A stretch of DNA of 24,275 nt. Origin: Pseudomonadota bacterium (GTDB lineage Bacteria; Pseudomonadota; Alphaproteobacteria; Rhizobiales; Rhizobiaceae). The DNA lies in NCBI GenBank assembly GCA_023444445.1, contig JAEXMK010000152.1, forward strand, positions 1 through 24,275. The letters run 5' to 3'. Below, in pieces: positions 15,818-22,856 of the stretch (positions are counted from its first letter, which is position 1; the number at the start of each line of letters is the position of its first letter). Below the pieces are notes generated by a model. The model ran no database searches. It was not told the DNA's origin and saw only the letters and a program-made list of their open reading frames with translations. The position numbers and the translations under genes are program-made.

Positions 15818-16753
15818 ATGGCGACCCGTCTTTACGAACATCCGATCTTCCTTGAACACATCACGCCCGAAGGTCACCCCGAACGGCCGGACCGGCTGCG
15901 ATCGCTGAACATCGCGCTTGAACATCCGAATTTCGAGCGGCTTAACCGGAAGGAAGCCCCGCAGGCCAACGAGGATGCAGTGCTGCTGGCGCATCCGGAA
16001 GAGCATCTCCTTGCCGTCATGCGGCAGGTGCCCGAAGAGGATGGCGAGATCAACCGGATCGAATCCGACACCTATCTCTCCCCCAAAAGCCTTCAGGCGG
16101 CGCTGACCGGCATCGGCGCTGCAATGGCGGCAGTAGACGATGTGTTTACCGGCGCTGCCGACAATGTCTTCGTTGCCGCCCGCCCGCCTGGCCACCATGC
16201 CGAGACCGCCAAGGCCATGGGTTTCTGTCTTTTCAACAATGTGGCGATTGCCGCCCGCCACGCGCAAAAGGCCCACGGCGCAGAGCGCGTCGCCATCATC
16301 GACTGGGATGTGCACCACGACAACGGCACGCAGGACATCTTCTGGAACGACACATCCGTGCTGTTCTGCTCCACCCACCAGATGCCGCTTTATCCGTGGA
16401 GCGGCGATAAAAACGAAACCGGCGTTAAGAACAACATCGTCAACGCGCCGCTGTCACCAAACACAGGCAGCGAGCATTTTCGTGAGGCGTTCAAATCGCG
16501 CGTTCTGCCGGCGATTGCCGATTTTTCGCCCGATCTCATTCTCATCTCCGCCGGTTTCGACGCGCATCACCGCGATCCGCTCGCGCAGATCAATCTGGTG
16601 GGCGAGGATTTCGACTGGGCGACGGGCCGGCTTCTGGAGATGGCGGATAAATACGCCTCGAACCGGGTCGTCAGCCTGCTGGAAGGCGGCTATGATCTGG
16701 AAGGGCTGGCGGAATCGGCAGCCATGCATATTTTGAGAATGATGAAGGGTTGA
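15818..16753 (+). CDS. Histone-deacetylase-superfamily (class II-like) deacetylase
   Basis: A 311-residue arginase/deacetylase-fold enzyme of the bacterial HDAC-like/acetylpolyamine amidohydrolase group. The entry motif is HPERPDR (20-26), the tandem charge-relay histidines are RPPGHHA (H126, H127), the zinc ligands are D164 and H166 in DWDVHHDNG and D248 in SAGFDAHH, and the C-terminal [12 protein letters not shown] carries the transition-state tyrosine. Catalysis therefore looks intact. The substrate could be acetyl-lysine, acetylpolyamine or another small amide; bacterial members differ. ATG 15818 has GGAGG right upstream, which rules out GTG 15806. xseB follows with 2 bp spacing. Confidence 0.9.
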   Translation: MATRLYEHPIFLEHITPEGHPERPDRLRSLNIALEHPNFERLNRKEAPQANEDAVLLAHPEEHLLAVMRQVPEEDGEINRIESDTYLSPKSLQAALTGIGAAMAAVDDVFTGAADNVFVAARPPGHHAETAKAMGFCLFNNVAIAARHAQKAHGAERVAIIDWDVHHDNGTQDIFWNDTSVLFCSTHQMPLYPWSGDKNETGVKNNIVNAPLSPNTGSEHFREAFKSRVLPAIADFSPDLILISAGFDAHHRDPLAQINLVGEDFDWATGRLLEMADKYASNRVVSLLEGGYDLEGLAESAAMHILRMMKG

Positions 16754-16755
16754 AC

Positions 16756-17010
16756 ATGACGGAAAATGCCAACACAGCCGATGTCAGCGGTTATTCGTTC
16801 GAAAAAGCCGTCGCCGAGCTGGAAAGCATTGTTGCACGTCTCGAACGCGGCGACGTCGCGCTGGACGAATCCATCGCCATCTATGAGCGCGGCGAAGCCC
16901 TGAAGAAGCATTGCGAGACGCTGCTGAACGCTGCCGAAAAGCGCATCGAGAAAATCCGTCTCGATCGTGCGGGCAAGCCGCAGGGCGTGGAGCCACTCGA
17001 CGGGGAGTAA
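16756..17010 (+). CDS. xseB: Exodeoxyribonuclease VII small subunit
   Basis: An 84-residue protein with the XseB pattern: [40 protein letters not shown] forming the conserved helical hairpin, then a basic helix to the acidic end. XseB binds the large subunit XseA to form the single-strand-specific exonuclease VII. No xseA is in the window. ATG 16756 lies 2 bp after the deacetylase stop; the weak TTG 16750 would overlap it. A palindromic repeat (17020-17136) begins 10 bp after the stop and may end or stabilise the transcript. Confidence 0.93.
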   Translation: MTENANTADVSGYSFEKAVAELESIVARLERGDVALDESIAIYERGEALKKHCETLLNAAEKRIEKIRLDRAGKPQGVEPLDGE

Positions 17011-17019
17011 TTTTCCCTT

Positions 17020-17136
17020 CCTCATTCCTGTGCTTGTCACAGGAATCTAGCCAGACCAAGTCCTTGGGCTGAAAAGACTCTTATCGCCGCGCAGACGCGC
17101 GTCGACTGGATTCCTGTGACAAGCACAGGAATGAGG
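17020..17136. repeat. Palindromic intergenic repeat, family 1, copy 2
   Basis: A 117-bp element with perfect 28-bp terminal inverted repeats (17020-17047 and 17109-17136). Each arm is itself a hairpin, ATTCCTGTG/CACAGGAAT with a 5-nt loop. The core (17048-17108) is close to the reverse complement of the core of copy 1 at 2496-2610, sharing CCAAGTCCTTGGGC and CAGACGCGCGTC. The arms differ almost completely from those of copy 1, yet the fold is the same. It lies between co-directional xseB and the pirin gene. Confidence 0.88.
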
Positions 17137-17273
17137 GAGTTTGTAGGTTAAGCAGAGTTAAATTCTCTCCCCCCTCATCGCTAACGGCGCACAAACACAG
17201 CGTTCGATATCCCGATACTCCCCCTCTCCGTCCGTTATGCTAAACTCCCGCCAGACGATACGAGGAGCAGACC

Positions 17274-18197
17274 ATGTCCTTCTTTCCCGGTAACGATCCC
17301 GTCGCGGGCGACGCTTTTGCCTGCGATGCCATCGAGAACCTCATCATTCCCCGCACCAGCGATATTGGCGGCTTTGCCGTGCGCCGTGCGCTGCCGACCC
17401 GGCAGCGGCGTCTCGTCGGCCCCTTCATCTTTATCGATCGCATGGGTCCGGCGATCCTGAAGGCTGGTGAGGCGCTGGATGTGAAGCCGCATCCGCATAT
17501 CGGGCTTTCCACCGTCACCTATCTGTTCGACGGCGAAATCAAGCATCGCGACAGTCTCGGCACCGAGCTTGTCATCCGTCCCGGCGACATCAACCTGATG
17601 ACGGCCGGGCGGGGCATCGTGCATTCGGAGCGCACGCCGGAGAACCTGCGCGGCCATCCGCTTTCCATGTCAGGTCTGCAGACCTGGCTTGCTCTGCCGG
17701 ACCATATGGAAGAGATCGACCCGGCCTTTGCCCATACCGCAAAAGAAGAGATGCCGCTGATCGATATCAAGGGTGCGTCAGGTCGTGTGGTGATCGGTGA
17801 GTTCGAGGGTCTCACCTCGCCGGTTCAGGCCTTTACCGACACGCTTTATGTCGATCTGACGCTCGAACCGGCAGCAAAATTTCCGTTCTCCGCAGAGCAT
17901 GAGGAGCGGGCGATCTACATTCTGTCGGGTTCGCTGGATGTGGCAGGCGATATCTTCGCCGCCGACCAACTGCTGGTGTTTCGGCCGGGTGATGACATCA
18001 CGCTTCAGGCCGGCAGCAATGGCTGTCACATCATGATCTTCGGCGGGGCGTCGCTGAATGAGCGCCGTTATATCTGGTGGAACTTCGTTTCGTCATCAAA
18101 AGAACGCATAGAACAGGCCAAACAGGAGTGGAGAACGGGACGCTTCGACATCGTTCCCGGTGACGAAGAAGAGTTTGTCCCTTTGCCGGAAGGTTGA
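17274..18197 (+). CDS. Pirin-family cupin protein
   Basis: A 307-residue bicupin of the pirin family. The N-terminal cupin has the metal ligands in HPHIGL (H73, H75) and GRGIVHSE (H117, E119), matching the H/H/H/E set of human pirin. The segment FDGEIKHRDSLG is also conserved. The C-terminal part ends WWNFVSS and EWRTGRFDIVPGDEEEFVPLPE, a typical pirin tail. Bacterial pirins include quercetin dioxygenases, regulators and proteins of unknown role. GAGGAG precedes ATG 17274. dxs begins 99 bp later, so the two could share a transcript. Cytosolic. Confidence 0.92.
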   Translation: MSFFPGNDPVAGDAFACDAIENLIIPRTSDIGGFAVRRALPTRQRRLVGPFIFIDRMGPAILKAGEALDVKPHPHIGLSTVTYLFDGEIKHRDSLGTELVIRPGDINLMTAGRGIVHSERTPENLRGHPLSMSGLQTWLALPDHMEEIDPAFAHTAKEEMPLIDIKGASGRVVIGEFEGLTSPVQAFTDTLYVDLTLEPAAKFPFSAEHEERAIYILSGSLDVAGDIFAADQLLVFRPGDDITLQAGSNGCHIMIFGGASLNERRYIWWNFVSSSKERIEQAKQEWRTGRFDIVPGDEEEFVPLPEG

Positions 18198-18296
18198 AAT
18201 TCTATAGAAGTGTACGACATGCAGGGCTGCACCGTCGGCTTTCGACATGAAAGACGCTCTGGCACACCCCGCTGACGACAAGAAAAGGCCGAACGA

Positions 18297-20216
18297 TTGA
18301 CCGGAATGCCACAGACACCATTGCTCGACCGGGTGAATTTTCCCTCCGATCTCAAGGAGATCGATGATCGCGACCTGCCGGAACTGGCACGGGAACTGCG
18401 CGACGAGATGATTGACGCCGTGTCGAAGACCGGTGGCCATCTGGGTGCCGGCCTTGGCGTGGTGGAACTGACGATTGCCATCCACAAAGTCTTCAATACG
18501 CCGGAAGACCGGCTGATCTTCGATGTCGGCCATCAATGTTATCCGCACAAGATCCTGACCGGTCGGCGTGATCGCATCCGCACGCTACGCCAGGAAAACG
18601 GGCTTTCCGGTTTCACCCGACGGGCCGAAAGCGAATATGATGATTTCGGCGCCGGCCATTCCTCCACCTCCATTTCCGCCGGTCTCGGCATGGCGGTGGC
18701 GGCGGGTCTCGATGGCAGCGACCGCAAGGTGATCGCCGTCATCGGCGACGGCTCGATGTCGGCGGGCATGGCGTTCGAAGCGCTCAACAATGCCGGCGCG
18801 CTCGATGCGCGGCTGATCGTCATCTTGAACGACAACGATATGTCGATTGCGCCGCCGACCGGTGCGATGAGCGCTTATCTGGCACGCCTCGCCTCCGGCC
18901 GCACCTATATGGGTTTCCGCGATTTCGGCAAGAAACTGACGGCCTATCTCGGCAAGACCATCGACCGCGCCATTACCCGCGCCGTGACCCATGCGCGCGG
19001 CTACGTGACCGGCGGTACGCTGTTCGAAGAGCTTGGCTTCTATCACATCGGCCCGATCGACGGTCACTCCTTCGATCATCTTCTGCCGGTGCTGCGCAAT
19101 GTGCGCGACAACCAGAAAGGCCCTGTCCTCATCCATGTGGTGACGCAGAAGGGCAAGGGTTACGCGCCGGCGGAAGCGGCAGCGGACAAATATCACGGTG
19201 TCAACAAGTTCGACGTCATCACCGGCGCGCAGGCGAAAGCCAAGCCGAATGCGCCGAGCTATACCAGCGTCTTTGCCGAAGCGCTGATCCAGGAAGCGAC
19301 GCTCGACGAGAAGATCATCGGTGTGACCGCTGCCATGCCGAATGGTACCGGCCTCGACAAGATGGCCGAGCTTTTCCCGGCCCGCACCTTCGATGTCGGC
19401 ATTGCCGAACAGCATGCCGTTACCTTTGCAGCAGGGCTTGCGGCTGACGGTTACAAGCCGTTCTGTGCGCTTTATTCCACCTTCCTGCAACGCGGTTACG
19501 ACCAGCTGGTGCATGATGTGGCTATCCAGAGCCTGCCCGTGCGTTTCCCCATCGACCGCGCCGGTTTCGTCGGTGCGGATGGACCGACCCATGCCGGCTC
19601 GTTCGACACGACCTTCCTCGCCACACTGCCTGGCATGGTGGTGATGGCAGCGTCCGACGAGGCGGAGCTAAAACATATGGTGCGTACGGCAGCGGCTTAC
19701 GATGAAGGCCCGATTTCCTTCCGTTACCCGCGCGGCGAAGGTGTGGGCGTCGAGATGCCCGCGCGCGGTGAGATTTTGCAGATCGGCAAAGGCCGCATCA
19801 TCAAGGAAGGTACTAAGGTTGCGCTGCTCTCCTTCGGCACCCGTTTGGCGGAATGCCTTGCGGCCGCCGAAGACCTGGAAGCCGCGGGCCTTTCGACGAC
19901 GGTTGCCGATGCGCGCTTCGCCAAGCCGCTCGATCTGGACCTTATCCGCCAGCTGGCCAGCCATCATGAGGTTCTGGTGACGATCGAGGAAGGCTCTGTC
20001 GGCGGTTTCGGTGCACATGTGCTGCATTTCATGGCCAGCGCAGGCTTGCTCGACCATGGCCCCAAGGTTCGCACGCTGACCCTGCCCGACCAGTGGGTGG
20101 AACAGGCCAAACCCGAGACCATGTATGCCAATGCCGGCCTCGACCGGGCCGGCATTGTTTCCACGGTGTTCAATGCGCTCGGCCAGCGTCGGGCCGGCGT
20201 CGGTTTCGCCGGCTGA
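18297..20216 (+). CDS. dxs: 1-deoxy-D-xylulose-5-phosphate synthase
   Basis: A 639-residue thiamine-diphosphate enzyme that makes DXP from pyruvate and glyceraldehyde 3-phosphate. It is the entry step of the MEP isoprenoid pathway and also feeds vitamin B1 and B6 synthesis in bacteria that use [17 protein letters not shown], the TPP-binding [18 protein letters not shown] (from residue 150), the catalytic glutamate E371 in [10 protein letters not shown], and [15 protein letters not shown] (420-434) are all present. TTG 18297 is preferred because AAAAGG ends 8 nt upstream; ATG 18306 would be 17 nt away. A strong hairpin terminator follows at 20235. Confidence 0.97.
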   Translation: MTGMPQTPLLDRVNFPSDLKEIDDRDLPELARELRDEMIDAVSKTGGHLGAGLGVVELTIAIHKVFNTPEDRLIFDVGHQCYPHKILTGRRDRIRTLRQENGLSGFTRRAESEYDDFGAGHSSTSISAGLGMAVAAGLDGSDRKVIAVIGDGSMSAGMAFEALNNAGALDARLIVILNDNDMSIAPPTGAMSAYLARLASGRTYMGFRDFGKKLTAYLGKTIDRAITRAVTHARGYVTGGTLFEELGFYHIGPIDGHSFDHLLPVLRNVRDNQKGPVLIHVVTQKGKGYAPAEAAADKYHGVNKFDVITGAQAKAKPNAPSYTSVFAEALIQEATLDEKIIGVTAAMPNGTGLDKMAELFPARTFDVGIAEQHAVTFAAGLAADGYKPFCALYSTFLQRGYDQLVHDVAIQSLPVRFPIDRAGFVGADGPTHAGSFDTTFLATLPGMVVMAASDEAELKHMVRTAAAYDEGPISFRYPRGEGVGVEMPARGEILQIGKGRIIKEGTKVALLSFGTRLAECLAAAEDLEAAGLSTTVADARFAKPLDLDLIRQLASHHEVLVTIEEGSVGGFGAHVLHFMASAGLLDHGPKVRTLTLPDQWVEQAKPETMYANAGLDRAGIVSTVFNALGQRRAGVGFAG

Positions 20217-20234
20217 CAAGATTGCCGGGGACAG

Positions 20235-20258
20235 GAGGCGGGACTATCCCGCCTCTTT
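20235..20258. terminator. Intrinsic terminator between dxs and the convergent NTF2-like gene
   Basis: Perfect 9-bp stem GAGGCGGGA (20235-20243) and TCCCGCCTC (20247-20255) with a 3-nt loop, followed by TTT on the + strand. It starts 18 bp after the dxs stop and ends next to the stop of the reverse-strand gene, so it ends dxs and may work in both directions. Confidence 0.75.
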
Positions 20259-20259
20259 C

Positions 20260-20622
20260 TCAGGATGCAGCGCCATCGAGAAAACCGACGACATTTTCGA
20301 TCCGTCCCTCGGCATTCAGGCTGACGACATCGGTTCCGCCAGCGACATCGTCTCCCTCAGGCGAAATGAGACGCCATGAGAAACGGGTGAAGTTGCCGTG
20401 ACCATCCGGGGTGCCGGCAAGAACGAAACGATATCCCGGAAATTTCTGCCGCGCCGCCTCGATCATGGCGGCAATCCCCTGCTGGCTTTCGCCCTGCATC
20501 AGCGGATCGACGTAGCGCGTATTTTCTGCCCATGCCTGACCGATGAGATGCCTGCGGCACTCATTGTCGTCTTCGTTCCAGGCTGCGAGATAGGTCTGGG
20601 CAATTTTGAGATGTTGCGTCAT
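20260..20622 (-). CDS. NTF2-like / SnoaL-type small protein
   Basis: A 120-residue single-domain protein with the NTF2/SnoaL look: MTQHLKIAQTYLAAWNE, then YVDPLMQGESQQGIAAMI, FRFVLAGTPD-type strand (YRFVLAGTPDGHGNFTRFSW) and a closing GRIENVVGFLDG. Such proteins are cone-shaped small-molecule binders or isomerases/cyclases; the ligand is not readable. ATG 20622 is chosen because AGAAGGAG lies just upstream. It is divergent from the XRE regulator gene across 107 bp, which suggests it is that regulator's target. Confidence 0.8.
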   Translation of the reverse strand: MTQHLKIAQTYLAAWNEDDNECRRHLIGQAWAENTRYVDPLMQGESQQGIAAMIEAARQKFPGYRFVLAGTPDGHGNFTRFSWRLISPEGDDVAGGTDVVSLNAEGRIENVVGFLDGAAS

Positions 20623-20678
20623 GATTGCGCTCCTTCTGGTTGACGGCCCAAACATGCCGGCGGTCGGGAAGCGGAACA

Positions 20679-20695
20679 ATTACCTCTGACGTAAT
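20679..20695. promoter_or_regulatory. Candidate operator between NTF2-like gene and XRE regulator
   Basis: ATTAC, 7 nt, GTAAT is a perfect 5-bp dyad in the centre of the 107-bp divergent intergenic region. Its size and place fit autoregulation by the XRE/MmyB-type regulator, but the dyad is short and could be chance. Confidence 0.4.
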
Positions 20696-20729
20696 CGCAT
20701 TGGCGATATGTTCTGCTAGGCTACGGGGC

Positions 20730-21524
20730 ATGACACATCATCGAGAACATGTCGGCCAGGTGCTGAAGGAATGGCGAGCCCGCCGCAGATTGAGCCAGCT
20801 CGATCTGGCGATAGAGGCTGAAATATCCGCGCGGCATCTAAGCTTTGTGGAAAGCGGGCGATCATCCCCCAGCCGCGAGATGCTCGTGAAACTGGCGGAG
20901 CAGCTTTCCATGCCGGCCCGCGCCGCCAACCGGTTGATGCTGGCGGCGGGTTATGCACCCGTCCATTCCGAGCGCTCGCTGGATGCGCCTGACATGGCAG
21001 CGGCCCGGCAGGCCGTCGAAACTGTGGTCCACGGGCACATGCCCTTTCCCGCCCTTGCCGTGGACCGGCACTGGAACGTGGTTCTTACCAATGATGCGAT
21101 CACGTCGCTGCTTGTCGGCGTTTCCGAAGAGCTGCTTCGCCCGCCGCTCAATGCATTGCGGCTGAGCCTGCATCCCGACGGCTTGAGTTCGCGCATCGTC
21201 AATCTTGCCGAATGGCGTCATCACCTGCTGGAACGCCTGCGTCGTCAGGTTGAAGAGACGGGAGACGAGGTGCTCTCCCGCCTGCATGCGGAGCTTGCGG
21301 GCTATCCCGCGCCAAAGACCTTGCCCCATGCCGCCGGGACCGACCCTCTGGCCATACCGCTCCAGCTTCGCGATCCATCTTCGGGCGGCATATTGAGCTT
21401 CATTTCAACCACCACGGTTTTCGGAACGGCGACGGACGTCACGCTGTCCGAACTGGTGCTGGAATGTTTCTACCCCGCCGACGCGGCAACCCGCGAAGCA
21501 CTGATGCAAGGCACCAGGGAGTAA
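20730..21524 (+). CDS. XRE-family regulator with MmyB-like ligand-binding domain
   Basis: A 264-residue transcription factor. Residues 10-62 form a Cro/C1-type helix-turn-helix: VLKEWRARRRLSQLDLAIEAEISARHLSFVESGRSSPSREML. The remainder follows the MmyB-like ligand-binding domain pattern: a segment on FPALAVDRHWNVVLTNDA, then LRLSLHPDGL, and a C-terminal beta-rich FISTTTVFGTATDVTLSELVLECFYPAD. MmyB-like regulators often control an adjacent dehydrogenase or monooxygenase in response to an unknown, perhaps lipidic, ligand. ATG 20730 is used because upstream in-frame codons lack protein character. The ABM gene follows after 5 bp. Confidence 0.87.
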   Translation: MTHHREHVGQVLKEWRARRRLSQLDLAIEAEISARHLSFVESGRSSPSREMLVKLAEQLSMPARAANRLMLAAGYAPVHSERSLDAPDMAAARQAVETVVHGHMPFPALAVDRHWNVVLTNDAITSLLVGVSEELLRPPLNALRLSLHPDGLSSRIVNLAEWRHHLLERLRRQVEETGDEVLSRLHAELAGYPAPKTLPHAAGTDPLAIPLQLRDPSSGGILSFISTTTVFGTATDVTLSELVLECFYPADAATREALMQGTRE

Positions 21525-21529
21525 GAACC

Positions 21530-21844
21530 ATGCACACTACCTATCTCATTGGCTTCCAGGTGCGCCTCGGCCAGCGCGCGCGTTTTCTCGAATTGCTGAA
21601 TGCGCTGCTCGACGCCATGCGGCACGAAAAGACCTTCGTGAACGCGACCCTTCACCGGGACGGTGAAAACGAGAACCGCTTTCTGCTGCATGAGACCTGG
21701 AGCGATCATCAGGACGTTGTCGACGTTCAGATTCACCGGTCTTATCGGCAGGCATGGCACGATGCCCTGCCCGATCTTCTGGATGCGCCCCGGGATATTT
21801 CCGTCTGGCATCCCATACGGGAGGATCACGCTCATAAATCCTAG
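21530..21844 (+). CDS. Antibiotic-biosynthesis-monooxygenase (ABM) fold protein
   Basis: A 104-residue ferredoxin-like dimeric alpha/beta-barrel protein: MHTTYLIGFQVRLGQRARFLELLNALL forms strand 1 and helix 1, then FVNATLHRDGENENRFLLHETWSDHQ with the family's E-x-W turn, and a final strand ISVWHPI. ABM proteins include quinol-forming monooxygenases that need no cofactor, and heme-degrading enzymes. The specific reaction is unknown. GGGAGTAAG precedes ATG 21530, and it lies 5 bp after the XRE gene, so the two form an operon. Its TAG stop shares the tetranucleotide CTAG with the stop of the convergent ACT gene. Confidence 0.8.
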   Translation: MHTTYLIGFQVRLGQRARFLELLNALLDAMRHEKTFVNATLHRDGENENRFLLHETWSDHQDVVDVQIHRSYRQAWHDALPDLLDAPRDISVWHPIREDHAHKS

Positions 21845-22224
21845 ACGAGCGAATGCCCTGCACTTGCCAGCAACTCGAACGTTTCCTCCAGATCTTTCGT
21901 TTTCACCAGCAGGTGATCACCATCGAAAGTCGAAATCACGAATATCCCGATGTCATTGGTGGATAGCGGTTCGATCACCGAAAGCACGATGCCCGTCTCA
22001 TCAAAGGCGAACGGGCCCTGAAGTTTTAAACAGTTCCAGCCGGTATCGGCCTGAATATCATCAGGGATTCGTTCCTGACGGCAGACGATGGACAGCTCGT
22101 CGTCAGTCCGGCTGATGCTGAGAAAACCTGCGCCATCCGCCCAGGCTGGAATGGGAGCCTCGGCATGAAGGCGGGCCACGCCGTAAGCACCATCCAGCAG
22201 TTTCAACTTAACGCGAGGCGCCAT
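21841..22224 (-). CDS. ACT-domain protein (tandem ACT, CASTOR-like)
   Basis: A 127-residue protein made of two small ACT-like halves: VKLKLLDGAYGVARL with FLSISRTDDELSIVC in the first, and FDETGIVLSVIEPLSTNDIGIFVISTFDGDHLLV in the second, which is the clearest ACT motif. ACT pairs bind amino acids and regulate enzymes or transporters. From memory it resembles the structurally determined A. tumefaciens protein Atu0741, which I could not check. It lies 60 bp downstream of the Lrp/AsnC gene on the same strand, so the two may be co-transcribed and sense the same amino acid. Its stop overlaps that of the ABM gene. Confidence 0.8.
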   Translation of the reverse strand: MAPRVKLKLLDGAYGVARLHAEAPIPAWADGAGFLSISRTDDELSIVCRQERIPDDIQADTGWNCLKLQGPFAFDETGIVLSVIEPLSTNDIGIFVISTFDGDHLLVKTKDLEETFELLASAGHSLV

Positions 22225-22284
22225 CCGGTTACCTTTCCCAAAGCCTTGATACTATCAGACGTTCCGCGGTGCATGCCATCACCT

Positions 22285-22737
22285 TCAAAGCCTGATGGCG
22301 GTTTCTTCTTTCGCCGTTTTGATGACGACCATCGTGAAGAAGCGGGCGACATTGTGCTGGTCACGGAACAACCGGTCACACAGCGCATCATATTCCTCCA
22401 TGTCGCGCAGCCGCAGCATCAGCACGACATCGCTTTCGCCGGTAACCGCATAAGCGTGCGACACGGCCTCTTCGGCACTCGCAATATCCAGAAAGCGGCG
22501 CATTTGCTGCTCGCCATGCAGTTTCAGCTCCACCGTTACCAGAGCCTTGAGGACACGCCCCGCCTTTGCGGGGTTTAAGATCGCCACGATGCGATCGATC
22601 ACGCCCGACTTTCGCAGGCGCTGCAGGCGGCGCAGGCAACTGGAGGGAGACAGGCCGACCTCATCGGCCATATCCACGTTGGTGCGCGAGGCGTCACTCT
22701 GCAGAATATTCAGCAATTTCCGGTCGATCCGATCCAT
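22285..22737 (-). CDS. Lrp/AsnC-family transcriptional regulator
   Basis: A 150-residue protein. The N-terminal winged helix reads MDRIDRKLLNILQSDASRTNVDMADEVGLSPSSCLRRLQRL, the Lrp signature. The C-terminal RAM/ACT-like domain holds VTGESDVVLMLRLRDMEEYDALCDRLF. Such proteins are octamer-forming amino-acid sensors. I choose ATG 22737, the usual MDRIDRKLL start. ATG 22761 or longer in-frame starts would run into or onto the operator repeats at 22767-22793. It is divergent from the Gate-domain membrane gene, which is its most likely target. Confidence 0.92.
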   Translation of the reverse strand: MDRIDRKLLNILQSDASRTNVDMADEVGLSPSSCLRRLQRLRKSGVIDRIVAILNPAKAGRVLKALVTVELKLHGEQQMRRFLDIASAEEAVSHAYAVTGESDVVLMLRLRDMEEYDALCDRLFRDQHNVARFFTMVVIKTAKEETAIRL

Positions 22738-22766
22738 ACCGGCAGCATAACGTCCTTCCATGCCTT

Positions 22767-22793
22767 TGCAATAAAATTGCACAGAAATGCAAT
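22767..22793. promoter_or_regulatory. Phased Lrp-type operator half-sites
   Basis: Three half-sites in alternating orientation: TGCAAT (22767-22772), ATTGCA (22776-22781) and TGCAAT (22788-22793). The first two form a perfect 15-bp palindrome around AAA. The second and third form an 18-bp palindrome around CAGAAA. The cluster is 30-56 bp upstream of the Lrp-family start and 64-90 bp upstream of the Gate gene. The 15-bp size and AT-rich centre fit Lrp/AsnC operators. Confidence 0.65.
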
Positions 22794-22856
22794 CTTTGAC
22801 CACAAATGCGAACGGCCTCGGCCTAGAGAATAGGGATAACCTTCAGGGAGCCTCAT

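Noticed and set aside
22796..22830. TTGACC plus TAGAGA as a promoter of the Gate gene
   Set aside because: The spacing of about 22 bp is too long for a standard sigma-70 promoter. No other good -10 box was found at 16-18 bp.
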